Origin: Christensenellaceae bacterium
GTDB taxonomy: Bacteria > Bacillota > Clostridia > Christensenellales > Borkfalkiaceae
DNA: 64,000 bases
Assembly (NCBI GenBank): GCA_948890655.1
Contig: CAQTYU010000003.1
Location: forward strand, 158,567 to 222,566
Reading direction: 5' to 3'
The notes under the pieces are model-generated. The model was not told the origin of the DNA, ran no database searches, and worked only from the letters and a program-made list of their open reading frames with translations. Within the stretch, counting starts at the first letter, position 1, and each line of letters starts with the position of its first letter. The position numbers and the translations under genes are program-made. Of the stretch, positions 44,870 through 53,334 are shown one piece after another.

Positions 44870-45580
44870 TTATCGTTTAATCTTAAATTTTAACAATAAG
44901 GCAATAACGCTGCAAAGTAAAATAAATATACCGAACAATACGGGTAAATGCCAAACTTGAAAACTCGTCATTGCCTTAAATGCTATTGTAGCGGGGAAAG
45001 CATAGGCAATATATTGCATAAATTGTGGCAACATATCTGCGGGAAACATAATGCCCGACAGCATAGTGGAAGGCAAAAATATTGCCATTGCTACCATTGT
45101 CAACTTTGCTTGCTGTTTAATCAAAAGCCCGAAAATACAACCGATAGCAAGAGTTACCGCAAGTAATGCTACAAGTGATAAGAAATACCACAATAAATTA
45201 GATGGCAACTCCGCTTTGAAAATTAAAGGCGAAAGAGCAAATACTATAAGACAACAAATAAGCGTATGTATAAAAGACGAAATAAATTGCGATATAACGC
45301 CGAACCAAATAGGTGCGCCGTTTGCCTTATAGACCTTTTTAACATCTGTTCCGTAGATTTCCGCAACTGCGGGCGGCACACCGAACAACGCGCTCATTAT
45401 GATTGTAAATACCGTCATTGACGAGATAAGAGTTTTTGTAGCGTTTGTATCGATAGTCGTGAAAATTCCGCCCATAAATAAGAAAAATATAAGCGGTACA
45501 AGATAACAAGCAATAAGCATACCTTTACTGCGTATATCGAATTTGAATTGTAAACCAATCCCGTATAAAAAAGCCTTCAT
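44870..45580 (-). CDS. ABC-2 type transporter permease
   Basis: 236 residues with six hydrophobic helices and the ABC-2 pattern, including the late FLPSTMLSGIMFPADMLPQFMQYIAYAFPATIAF stretch typical of drug or bacteriocin exporters. Single-subunit permease that would dimerise with the ATPase encoded just upstream. Start overlaps the ATPase stop by one base. Substrate unknown; drug or peptide efflux is the usual role. Confidence 0.85.
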   Translation of the reverse strand: MKAFLYGIGLQFKFDIRSKGMLIACYLVPLIFFLFMGGIFTTIDTNATKTLISSMTVFTIIMSALFGVPPAVAEIYGTDVKKVYKANGAPIWFGVISQFISSFIHTLICCLIVFALSPLIFKAELPSNLLWYFLSLVALLAVTLAIGCIFGLLIKQQAKLTMVAMAIFLPSTMLSGIMFPADMLPQFMQYIAYAFPATIAFKAMTSFQVWHLPVLFGIFILLCSVIALLLKFKIKR

Positions 45581-46392
45581 TAGTCCGCACCTCTCACAAT
45601 GTTAATAAAGTTTTGTTCAAGCGTTACTCTGTCGGTTTGAATTTCGGAAATCGATATTCCTTTTTGTTTGTATTCAGATAGTAACGTAAACAGCGTTTCC
45701 GTTATATTTTCCGTTTCGTATTCTTTTTGTTCGTCGGCGGTTTTTATGCGTATAATATGCCTTTTGCCGCCCATAGCGGTAAATTCGTCAACCGTTCCGA
45801 TAAAAGCAATATTCCCGTTACTCAAAACGGCTACTCTGTCGCATAATTCTTCAACTTCCGCCATATCGTGGCTTGCCAAAATTATCGTTTTACCTTGCGA
45901 TTTTAACGCGCGAATTTGTTCGTGCAACGATACACGCCCTTCAACGTCAAGCCCTGCCGTCGGTTCGTCAAGAAAAATAATGTCGGGATTGCCTATAAGG
46001 GCAAGCGCGAGGTGTAAGCGGCGTTTTTGCCCCGTAGACAAATCGGCATATTTCTTTTTTGATAATTCGGGTATGCCGAAAGAATTAAGCATTTCTTTAT
46101 CTGGTGTGGTTTTATGCCAATTAGCAAACAGTTTGACGGCTTCCATAGGTTTAATATAGGCTTGTAAAGCCGACGACTGTAATTGAATACCGATTTTTCC
46201 GTTTACGGTTATATTCCCGCTGTCGTAAGCGCGTAAGCCCTCGATACATTCCAAAGCCGTAGTTTTGCCCGCACCGTTTACGCCGAGCAAAGCAAAGATT
46301 TCACCTTTATGTACGGTTAAATTTATACCTTTCAATACGGAGTTCGCGCCGTAATTCTTTTTTAATTCCTTGATTTCGATTATATTTTTCAT
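45580..46392 (-). CDS. ABC transporter ATP-binding protein
   Basis: 270 residues with Walker A GVNGAGKTT, signature LSTGQKRR, Walker B IIFLDEPTAGLD and switch ASHDM. The C-terminal 60 residues resemble the DUF4162-like tail of DrrA-type exporters. Overlaps the MerR gene upstream by four bases and the permease downstream by one, a MerR-ATPase-permease operon. Confidence 0.9.
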   Translation of the reverse strand: MKNIIEIKELKKNYGANSVLKGINLTVHKGEIFALLGVNGAGKTTALECIEGLRAYDSGNITVNGKIGIQLQSSALQAYIKPMEAVKLFANWHKTTPDKEMLNSFGIPELSKKKYADLSTGQKRRLHLALALIGNPDIIFLDEPTAGLDVEGRVSLHEQIRALKSQGKTIILASHDMAEVEELCDRVAVLSNGNIAFIGTVDEFTAMGGKRHIIRIKTADEQKEYETENITETLFTLLSEYKQKGISISEIQTDRVTLEQNFINIVRGAD

Positions 46393-47174
46393 TTTTTTGC
46401 CTCAAAAGGGTTAATACCCAAATTTTCAAAATAAAAACACAGTGCAGGCTCAATAAAAGCATTCAGTACGTTTTGCATATCGTTATCCGCTTGCGCGTTT
46501 CCGAAATTCATTAGTTGTGATAATATACTCATATCGCCGCCCGTAAACTCTGTTATAAGTTGCCAAAATTCTTTTGCGATAATTTGTCCTTGTTCACTTT
46601 CGGGTGCTATGCCGTTCTCAATGCATTTTTCTATTTTTCCGACAATTAAGTTAAACTTATTTATAAACGCAACACCCGTATCTTTATCGAATTTCTTATG
46701 ACAGTAGTCGAGCATATTATCGTCAAAATATTTAATTAAACCGTAATACTTATTTCCCATTTGCAAGTTGACAATTATATCGGCATACTTTGAAAAGTCA
46801 ACTGTTTGCATTTGTTCTATTTCGTTTTTTAATAATTCGATTGCTTGTAAAGATTGCGTAAGCGTATTTATTTGTGTTTGTATCGAATTGCTTTGTTCGG
46901 TCAACGCTATTATTGCCTTTTGTGGCGTATCAATAGAAGTCAAACGATTTTTAATTTCATCAAATGAAAACCCTAACGATTTAAGAGTAAGTATTTGATG
47001 CAACTTAACAATATCTTTATCACTATACAAACGCCGTCCGCCTTCGCTGATACAAGACGGACTAAATAGCCCTTCGCGGTCATAATATTGCAACGCCCGA
47101 GCGGTTACACCCATTTTCTTTGCGACTTCGCCAACCGTCATATAGCCTTGCGGAATTGCTTTATATCTTGCCAT
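46389..47174 (-). CDS. MerR-family transcriptional regulator with ligand-binding C-terminal domain
   Basis: 261 residues: N-terminal MerR helix-turn-helix (YMTVGEVAKKMGVTARALQYYDREGLFSPS), a coiled-coil of about 40 residues, and a C-terminal domain of TipAS-like character. Likely senses a drug or peptide and activates the following ABC genes. ATG 47174 has GAGGT seven bases upstream. Its promoter has the 19-bp spacer typical for MerR control, with a palindrome in the spacer. Confidence 0.87.
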   Translation of the reverse strand: MARYKAIPQGYMTVGEVAKKMGVTARALQYYDREGLFSPSCISEGGRRLYSDKDIVKLHQILTLKSLGFSFDEIKNRLTSIDTPQKAIIALTEQSNSIQTQINTLTQSLQAIELLKNEIEQMQTVDFSKYADIIVNLQMGNKYYGLIKYFDDNMLDYCHKKFDKDTGVAFINKFNLIVGKIEKCIENGIAPESEQGQIIAKEFWQLITEFTGGDMSILSQLMNFGNAQADNDMQNVLNAFIEPALCFYFENLGINPFEAKK

Positions 47175-47191
47175 AAATATACCTCGCATAT

Positions 47192-47222
47192 ATTATAATT
47201 CATTACGCGGCGTAACGAGCAA
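47192..47222 (-). promoter_or_regulatory. MerR-type promoter with 19-bp spacer and operator
   Basis: Minus strand TTGCTC (47222-47217), 19-bp spacer, TATAAT (47197-47192). The spacer contains the perfect palindrome TTACGC-G-GCGTAA (47203-47215). Overlong spacers with a central dyad are the hallmark of MerR-activated promoters. Confidence 0.8.
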
Positions 47223-47375
47223 GCATTTTTAAGTATTTGTTATAAAAAAGTTTTCATTTATAAAATTCGACATAATTCACAACTCTTTGATAATTTTTGT
47301 TGTTCTAAATCTGATAAAATCAACGTGAGGTTTTATATTCTTTTCCATAAGAATTACATAGTTTGTTATTCGCTT

Positions 47376-47529
47376 GTGCTTACCGTCTGGGGGCGGAATA
47401 CGCCGCCTTGACAAATTATCAAGGGCGACGATTTATCTCCCATTAGGCATAAAACCGTCGTCGCCTACGGCGCAAACCCTTGACAATTTGCCTGCGGCGG
47501 CATTTTTTGCCGGTTAAGACGGTAAGCAC
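47376..47529. ncRNA. 154-nt nested foldback upstream of the serine recombinase
   Basis: Outer stem GTGCTTACCGTC (47376-47387) with GACGGTAAGCAC (47518-47529), 12 perfect pairs. Inside: GCCGCC (47402-47407) with GGCGGC (47496-47501); CAAATTATCAAGGG (47412-47425) with CCCTTGACAATTTG (47477-47490), one mismatch; and GGCGACGA (47424-47431) with TCGTCGCC (47458-47465). Small local hairpins sit on both sides (GGCG/CGCC at 47392-47404; GGCA/TGCC at 47499-47511). Could be a structured RNA leader or a DNA foldback used by the element. No gene is visible in 47223-47597. Confidence 0.55.
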
Positions 47530-47597
47530 CAAAGCGAACAACAAAATTTTTAAGCCGCAGTCCGCACACACGCAGACCGCGCAAAGGAGTAAACGCT

Positions 47598-49169
47598 ATG
47601 AAGAACGCAGTTATTTATGCAAGGTATAGTTCACAAGGACAAAACGAGCAGTCTATCGAGGGGCAAGTACGCATTTGCACCGCATACGCCGAAAGCAAGG
47701 GATTTACTGTCGTAAAGACCTATATGGACAAGGCGCGAACGGGAACGAACGACAACCGCCCAGACTTTCAGAAAATGATAAGCGACGCGGACAAAGGCGC
47801 GTTTCAGCATATTATCGTTTACAAGTTCGATAGGTTTGCACGCAACCGCATTGACAGTATAATGTATAAAGCGCAGTTGAAAAAGCAGTACGGCATACGG
47901 GTAGTTTCTGCAACCGAGCCAGTCAGCGACGACGAGGGCGGCGAAATATACGAAATGTTTTTGGAATGGAACGACGAGAAATACAGCGAAAGACTTTCCA
48001 AGCGTGTACGCGACGGACTGGACACGAGCGTTAAAAACGGAACGTATTGCGGCGGTTATCTCATTTACGGGTATAAACTCATAGATACCGACAAGAAAGG
48101 CAACAAAGGCACGATACACAAAGTAGCCATTGACGAGGAACAAGCCGAAATTGTGCGCTTTATCTTTACTGAGTACGCCAACGGCACAGACAAGAAAGAA
48201 ATAGCCGACGAACTGAACAAGCGGCACATACTTTACAAAGGCAAGCCGTTTACTTTCCGCACGTTTGAAAACTGGCTGTCTAACGCCAAGTACACGGGCG
48301 AATTTATGCACGGGCAACGGCTATGTGCGAATACATATCCCGCCATAATAGACAAGGCGACTTTTGCAAAGGTGCAAAAAAGGTTACAGCAAAACAAAAT
48401 ACTTGCGGGAGCAAACTCTGCTATTGAGCCGTATTTGCTTACTGGTAAGGCGTTTTGCGGGCATTGCGGCACGGCTATGATAGCGGGCGGCGGTACAAGC
48501 AGATTAGGCAAAAAACATTACTATTATGTTTGCAAGCAGAAAAATAAAGCCCTCTGCGACAGGAAACGCGAGGACAAAGACAAACTGGAATTGTATGTTA
48601 CCCAAGTGGTACACGACTTTTTGAGCGATAGAAAAAACGTTGAGAAAGCTGCGCAAGACACGATAAACTATTATGAACAACGCACGGGCGACAACGGAAT
48701 GAAAAGCATAGAGGCGCAAATACGGCACGCACAAGACGAGGCGGAACAACTTACAAACGCCTTTATACTGGCGCGGAACGACCTACTGCGGGCAAATATA
48801 GAACGCAAAATGCAAGAGGTTGAAATACTGATAAAAGACCTAACCGCACACAAGGCTCAAATAGAGTTAGAGCGCGGGAAAAAGATAACAAAGGAAAAGA
48901 TTATTGACTTTGTGGCTATGCTAATAAAGGGCGACCCTAACGACAAAGAATACCAAAAGAAACTGATAAACAATCTTATTTACAAGGTGTTTGTTTACGA
49001 CGATACAGTAGTTACATATCTGATTTTCGGCAACGACAAGGAAATTAAAGAAATAAGCCTTGCCGATAACGACAAGGCTATTACTGGTTTAACGCAGAGG
49101 GTTCAACCTCTATCGTTACTGGTGCCGCCGACAGGACTTGAACCTGCATGGTCGCCCACAGGATTCTAA
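47598..49169 (+). CDS. Large serine recombinase (site-specific integrase)
   Basis: Catalyses integration and excision of the element. Resolvase domain at residues 1-150 with the nucleophile in YARYSSQGQNEQSIEGQ (Ser11 by pattern) and the FDRFARNR helix; recombinase domain to about 300; a zinc ribbon (FCGHCGTAM ... CKQKNKALCDRK) near 290-330; then a coiled coil (EAQIRHAQDEAEQLTNAF). The last 16 or so residues (VPPTGLEPAWSPTGF) are read from the complement of a tRNA-Leu gene and the stop lies in its anticodon region, so the native C terminus has probably been replaced at integration or the gene simply overlaps its target. Strong ribosome site AAAGGAG eight bases before ATG. Confidence 0.92.
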   Translation: MKNAVIYARYSSQGQNEQSIEGQVRICTAYAESKGFTVVKTYMDKARTGTNDNRPDFQKMISDADKGAFQHIIVYKFDRFARNRIDSIMYKAQLKKQYGIRVVSATEPVSDDEGGEIYEMFLEWNDEKYSERLSKRVRDGLDTSVKNGTYCGGYLIYGYKLIDTDKKGNKGTIHKVAIDEEQAEIVRFIFTEYANGTDKKEIADELNKRHILYKGKPFTFRTFENWLSNAKYTGEFMHGQRLCANTYPAIIDKATFAKVQKRLQQNKILAGANSAIEPYLLTGKAFCGHCGTAMIAGGGTSRLGKKHYYYVCKQKNKALCDRKREDKDKLELYVTQVVHDFLSDRKNVEKAAQDTINYYEQRTGDNGMKSIEAQIRHAQDEAEQLTNAFILARNDLLRANIERKMQEVEILIKDLTAHKAQIELERGKKITKEKIIDFVAMLIKGDPNDKEYQKKLINNLIYKVFVYDDTVVTYLIFGNDKEIKEISLADNDKAITGLTQRVQPLSLLVPPTGLEPAWSPTGF

Positions 49170-49202
49170 GTCCTGCGCGTCTGCCAATTCCGCCACGGCG
49201 GC
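49120..49202 (-). tRNA. tRNA-Leu (anticodon UAG)
   Basis: Minus strand: acceptor GCCGCCG pairs with CGGCGGC; discriminator A and encoded CCA (49120-49122); anticodon arm CAGGA-CTTAGAA-TCCTG gives UAG; long variable arm as expected for Leu; T arm CAGG-TTCAAGT-CCTG. Preceded by a good promoter. Its 3' half overlaps the C-terminal codons of the recombinase on the other strand. Confidence 0.95.
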
Positions 49203-49213
49203 ACGATATATTA

Positions 49214-49242
49214 ATTTTAATTTACCGGTCAAAAAAAGTCAA
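49214..49242 (-). promoter_or_regulatory. Promoter of tRNA-Leu
   Basis: Minus strand TTGACT (49242-49237), 17-bp spacer, TAAAAT (49219-49214), 12 bases before the tRNA. Confidence 0.7.
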
Positions 49243-49344
49243 CTTTTGGTTGCCGCAATTTTACGCCGTTTTCACAAAACAGCTATTTTTTATTCACTTT
49301 GATATTTTATGATAATTACACCAAATTATAAGGAGAATTCTACC

Positions 49345-50091
49345 TTGAAAAAGCCGACATCCCGAAATCAGACGCAATTACAAGAAAATTTGCAATTTCT
49401 TACGCTCAGCGAAGTAGGAAAGGAGTATAAAAGCGGCAGTATCTGCGTACAGGCATTGAAGAACGTAAGCTTTTGCTTGAACGACGGCGAGTTTGTTGTG
49501 ATTCTGGGCAGTTCTGGCGCGGGCAAAACCACGCTCTTAAATCTTTTGGGCGGAATGGACGCGGCTTCGGAAGGAAAAATAATTCTCGACGGCAAGGATG
49601 TAACCGCTCTTGATAGAAAAGGGCTCACCGATTACCGTCGTAACGACGTGGGATTTGTATTTCAGTTTTATAATTTAATGCCAAATCTTACCGCGCTTGA
49701 AAACGTTGAAATTGCCGTTGAAATATGCAAAGACCACTTAAATCCCGAGGATGTTTTAAAGGAGGTAGGACTTGAAGAGCGTTTAACCAACTTCCCCGCG
49801 CAACTTTCTGGCGGTGAACAGCAGCGCGTTTCAATTGCCCGCGCAATAGCTAAAAACCCCAAGCTTCTGCTCTGCGACGAACCCACGGGCGCCCTCGATT
49901 ATGCTACGGGTAAAAAGATTTTAAAGTTGTTGCACGACGTTTGTAAACAGCGTAACCGTTTGGTAATAATAGTTACGCACAATTCCGCGCTTAAAGATAT
50001 GGCGGACAAAGTGATTTACATAAAGAGCGGACTAGTGGAAAAAATAGTAACCAATGGAAATCCCGCGCCAATCGAGGAGATTGAGTGGTAA
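49345..50091 (+). CDS. MacB/LolD-type ABC transporter ATP-binding protein
   Basis: 248 residues with Walker A GSSGAGKTT, Q-loop FQFYNLMPNL, signature LSGGEQQR, Walker B LLLCDEPTGALD and switch VTHN. This is the MacB/FtsE family that powers FtsX-like permeases without moving substrate through a membrane pore. TTG 49345 is chosen as start because AAGGAG lies nine bases before it; an ATG at 49309 has no ribosome site. Stop overlaps the next start (TAATG). Confidence 0.9.
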   Translation: MKKPTSRNQTQLQENLQFLTLSEVGKEYKSGSICVQALKNVSFCLNDGEFVVILGSSGAGKTTLLNLLGGMDAASEGKIILDGKDVTALDRKGLTDYRRNDVGFVFQFYNLMPNLTALENVEIAVEICKDHLNPEDVLKEVGLEERLTNFPAQLSGGEQQRVSIARAIAKNPKLLLCDEPTGALDYATGKKILKLLHDVCKQRNRLVIIVTHNSALKDMADKVIYIKSGLVEKIVTNGNPAPIEEIEW

Positions 50092-52103
50092 TGAAAACTT
50101 ATCTTAAAACGCTTATACGCACGTTTAAAAAGCATATAACGCGGTTTCTGTCTATCATTTTTATGGTGCTTGTTTCCGTGGGGTTCATTTCGGGAATAGG
50201 TTCTTCCACCGATAAAATTAATTTTTCCCTTTCGGACCATTACGCTTTGAAAAACGTGAGCGACTTTATAATAAAATGCACGAACGAAGACGGGTTTTCC
50301 AACGGGCAGATTGCAAAAGTAAAGGATATGTATGGGGCAACCAATGTAAACGCGGGTATGTCGTTTGACGTGGACGTTAAAATAAACGGTAATTCGCGCC
50401 TTACAAGACTGTATTTCGTCGATTTTAACGATTGGACCGTGAATATGCCGGAAATAACGGCTGGCGATGCCCCTGCGGACAAGACAGAAATTTATTCCGA
50501 AGCCGCCGACAATATGATAGTCGGGGTGGAAACCGGCACGGAAGTAGTGCTTGACTTTGCCGATATTTTAAAGCAGCTTGCCGCTGAAAACGGAACCGAA
50601 ATCGACGGCGTTATGGAAAGTATGCTGGGCAGGCTTAAAACGGTTACGCTTAAAGTAAGCGGAGTAATTCAAAGCCCTTTAACGTTTGCAAAAGACGGCG
50701 AACCCAGTTACAAGAATCCGGAAGATACCAAGGTTCCCGACAATATTACCGACGCGAATAAATTGATTACGCTCAAAAATATCCTTTATGTTTCAAAGGA
50801 CGTTATTCCCACCTATAAGGATATTATGTCGTTTCTCTCCCCGAACCCGTTGATAAACTCGGGTGATTTATATGTGGCTCTTCCAAACCGCAAAACGTTT
50901 AACGCTTTTGACAAACGTTACGACAAGTATATCGAAACCGAAAAACAGAATATATTAACTGCGCTAGGCGGTCTGGAAACGGATGCGGAAGGTCAGGCTT
51001 TATCCGTAGAGGCGTCAGAGGAAAACGACAATTACAGGTTTATAACGCTAAAGGATAATTACAGTTTTTGTTCGCTTCATTCTTACGGTCAAAAGGTAAA
51101 AGGTATAGGCGTAGTATTAATGGTTGCATTCATTTTTGTAACCGCCCTTGTAGTGCTTTCTACAATGACAAGACTTCTGGAAGAGGAGCGCGGGCAGATA
51201 GCGTGTCTCAAAACTCTGGGATATTCGGCGCCTAAAATTATTTTTAAATATATTTTGTTTGCTATGCTTGGTACGGGGATAGGCGGCGCCGGCGCATACT
51301 TCGTTGGGTTGGGGCTTGCCTATCTTGTGTGCGGCGCGTTCAGTTTCAGCTTTGCAATGCCTCCCATATCTTCGCACGTGGCGCTCGGGTTCTTCCTCAT
51401 AACTTTTTTTGTAATCGTTGCCGTCACGCTGTTCAGCACGCTGGTTGCGGGGCTGCATATGACGCGTGAAAAACCTGCAAATCTACTGCGTCCCAAGCCT
51501 CCCAAAGCCGGCAAAAAAGTATTTTTGGAAAGAATTCCTTTAATATGGAACGCTCTTTCTTTCAAATACAAATCCACAATGCGCAACGTATTAAGATATA
51601 AAAGCAGATTTTTTATGACGGTTATTTCAGTCGGCGTTTCTATGGCTTTGGTGCTTGCCGGACTGGGACTTCTGGATTTGTGTCTTTTCGGCGGACTCGA
51701 TTCGCCTACGGTTATGGCAATCGCGCTTGTTGTTGTGGCGTTTGCCGGACTTTTGACTATGGTGGTTATCTACACGCTTACCAACATCAATATAAGCGAA
51801 CGGAATAAGGAACTGGCTACATTGCAGGTTCTCGGATATCACAACAAAGAGATAGCCGGCTACATATACCGTGAAATTTACATCGATACGGCGGCGGGGA
51901 TAGTGCTCGGCTATCCGCTTTCTCTTCTCATAATGTGGCTCGTGTTCAGCGTTATGGCGGTCGGTTCTATCGGCGGGGTAACGTGGTTCTGGTGGCTGAT
52001 AGCGCCCGTAATCGTGCTTTTCTTCACTTTTTTGGTTACTTTGGTTCTGCGCCGCAAAATAATCGGCATAAATATGAACGAGAGTTTAAAGGCTAACGAG
52101 TAG
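50091..52103 (+). CDS. FtsX-like ABC transporter permease
   Basis: 670 residues: N-terminal helix (18-40), a large extracellular domain (about 40-330), three helices with an FtsX/MacB permease core (AFIFVTALVVLSTMTRLLEEERGQIACLKTLGYS), a cytoplasmic linker with RPKPPKAGKK, and a second FtsX core (VVIYTLTNINISERNKELATLQVLGYHNKEI). Two FtsX domains suggest a one-chain permease, as in peptide-resistance or lipoprotein-handling systems. Works with the ATPase encoded upstream. Function beyond that is not visible. Confidence 0.87.
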   Translation: MKTYLKTLIRTFKKHITRFLSIIFMVLVSVGFISGIGSSTDKINFSLSDHYALKNVSDFIIKCTNEDGFSNGQIAKVKDMYGATNVNAGMSFDVDVKINGNSRLTRLYFVDFNDWTVNMPEITAGDAPADKTEIYSEAADNMIVGVETGTEVVLDFADILKQLAAENGTEIDGVMESMLGRLKTVTLKVSGVIQSPLTFAKDGEPSYKNPEDTKVPDNITDANKLITLKNILYVSKDVIPTYKDIMSFLSPNPLINSGDLYVALPNRKTFNAFDKRYDKYIETEKQNILTALGGLETDAEGQALSVEASEENDNYRFITLKDNYSFCSLHSYGQKVKGIGVVLMVAFIFVTALVVLSTMTRLLEEERGQIACLKTLGYSAPKIIFKYILFAMLGTGIGGAGAYFVGLGLAYLVCGAFSFSFAMPPISSHVALGFFLITFFVIVAVTLFSTLVAGLHMTREKPANLLRPKPPKAGKKVFLERIPLIWNALSFKYKSTMRNVLRYKSRFFMTVISVGVSMALVLAGLGLLDLCLFGGLDSPTVMAIALVVVAFAGLLTMVVIYTLTNINISERNKELATLQVLGYHNKEIAGYIYREIYIDTAAGIVLGYPLSLLIMWLVFSVMAVGSIGGVTWFWWLIAPVIVLFFTFLVTLVLRRKIIGINMNESLKANE

Positions 52104-52154
52104 CCTGATACGGCGCGTTTTAAAAAAATATTTATAAAAAAATGCCTTAATATG

Positions 52155-52183
52155 TTTACTTTTGAGTTTTTTTCGGTTATAAT
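52155..52183 (+). promoter_or_regulatory. Promoter of the CvpA-like gene
   Basis: TTTACT (52155-52160), 17-bp spacer, TATAAT (52178-52183). Confidence 0.6.
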
Positions 52184-52224
52184 ATAACAAACCATATTTT
52201 ATTAAAATAAGGAGGGCGTAAAAT

Positions 52225-52830
52225 ATGTTGATGGTAGATTGGATTGCGCTCGGCATAATAGTCGTTTTTGCGGCAATCGGCGCACTCATAGGGTTCGGCA
52301 GGGGATTAAAATTCCTTACCGGCGGAATTTTCGGTATAATAATTTCGGTTGTGCTCTGCTACATATTCGGCAGTATGATTCTGGGCGTTCCTTTTGTAAA
52401 CGATTTGCTTACTAAGCTTGCCGAGTCGATTGGCGGCTGGAGTATTGTGGTTACCGTTATATATTATGTTGTTCTTTTTATACTTTTCACATTAATAAGA
52501 ATTCTCATAGTTAAAATAATCAGAAAAGTTGCCGAAGCGGACGTTCTTATTATGAAAATAATAAACAAAGTCTTCGGTGCAATTCTTATGGCGGCTTTCG
52601 GCGTTCTTCTCGGAATGCTTGCTTTGCAGATTATTTATTGGGTGCAGGCGAATCCCGATTCGCTTGGAGATATATACGTAAACTGGATGATGAATGCGGA
52701 AACCGGCGACCCGAGCGCAATAGTTGGCGCACTGTATGTAAACAATCCCCTTTCGGCTTTGGCAGATTATTTCACTCAGATAGTTGAAATGATTAAAGGC
52801 GGAGTAGAAGGCGCGGCGTTGGTTCTTTAA
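52225..52830 (+). CDS. CvpA-family membrane protein
   Basis: 201 residues with four predicted helices (starting WIALGIIVVFAAIGALIGFGRGLKF) in the pattern of CvpA/colicin V production proteins. These are widespread inner-membrane proteins linked to envelope stress; mechanism unknown. Excellent ribosome site AAGGAGG. Monocistronic with a hairpin after it. Confidence 0.75.
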   Translation: MLMVDWIALGIIVVFAAIGALIGFGRGLKFLTGGIFGIIISVVLCYIFGSMILGVPFVNDLLTKLAESIGGWSIVVTVIYYVVLFILFTLIRILIVKIIRKVAEADVLIMKIINKVFGAILMAAFGVLLGMLALQIIYWVQANPDSLGDIYVNWMMNAETGDPSAIVGALYVNNPLSALADYFTQIVEMIKGGVEGAALVL

Positions 52831-52852
52831 TTTAAAACTTATATAAACTTTT

Positions 52853-52881
52853 GCGGCGGGCAATTTTAAATTGCCCGCCGC
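52853..52881 (+). terminator. Hairpin after the CvpA-like gene
   Basis: GCGGCGGGCAATTT and AAATTGCCCGCCGC around a single T: 14-bp arms. No T run follows (ATATATT), so termination strength is uncertain. Confidence 0.5.
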
Positions 52882-52897
52882 ATATATTATATAGAAT

Positions 52898-53266
52898 ATG
52901 GAAACAACTTTCGGTGAAATAAAACAAAAAGACGTAATAAATCTTATAAACGGCGCGCATCTCGGCAGGGTGTGCAACATAACCTTTTCCTTCCCCGAAA
53001 ATAAAGTGATTGGCTTTACGGTAACGGGGTGCCGCGGTTTTAAATTTTCAAAGCAGGAAATTTTTTTACCTGTAAATTGTATTGTAAAAATCGGGCAGGA
53101 TGCGGTTCTTGTAAAATTCGGCAAGGAGGAGGAAGGACCTCCGCCCCATAAGCCGCCCAAGGGTTGTCCCCCGCCGAATTGCTGCCCGCCCGAATTTCCT
53201 CCGTGTCCGCCTCAAAATAATTGCCGCCCCGGCGGAGGCAGACGCAGTTACGACGAATACGAATAA
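52898..53266 (+). CDS. YlmC/YmxH-family PRC-barrel protein
   Basis: 122 residues. The first 80 are the YlmC/YmxH pattern (TFGEIKQKDVINLINGAHLGRVCNITF ... IFLPVNCIVKIGQDAVLVKF), a PRC-barrel-like domain whose expression in Bacillus and Clostridia is tied to sporulation. Unusual: a C-terminal tail of about 40 residues is rich in Pro and Cys (PPKGCPPPNCCPPEFPPCPP), perhaps a coat-like cross-linked or metal-binding tail. Start context is AT-rich with no strong ribosome site. Confidence 0.8.
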   Translation: METTFGEIKQKDVINLINGAHLGRVCNITFSFPENKVIGFTVTGCRGFKFSKQEIFLPVNCIVKIGQDAVLVKFGKEEEGPPPHKPPKGCPPPNCCPPEFPPCPPQNNCRPGGGRRSYDEYE

Positions 53267-53280
53267 AAATTATATAATTA

Positions 53281-53317
53281 GGCGCCCCTTAAGGTTAAGG
53301 GGCGCCGTTTATTTTTA
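53281..53317. terminator. Bidirectional terminator between ylmC and DUF4363 genes
   Basis: GGCGCCCCTTA and TAAGGGGCGCC with a short loop, then GTTTATTTTT. Confidence 0.75.
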
Positions 53318-53334
53318 AGGCATGTTCAAGTATT

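Larger units (their letters stand above)
43583..49145. mobile_element. Small integrated element at tRNA-Leu(UAG)
   Basis: Contains a sigma region-4-like gene, a small zinc ribbon, an ABC-2 export pair with MerR regulator and a large serine recombinase abutting the tRNA-Leu gene. The right edge is set by the recombinase frame running into the tRNA; the left edge is uncertain and is placed at the degenerate tRNA-like repeat. No relaxase, coupling protein or replication gene is seen, so it is likely mobilised in trans or is a remnant. Confidence 0.5.

Noticed and set aside
47631..48317. 228-residue minus-strand frame inside the recombinase gene
   Set aside because: Shadow of the recombinase coding frame; the plus-strand product has full domain support.
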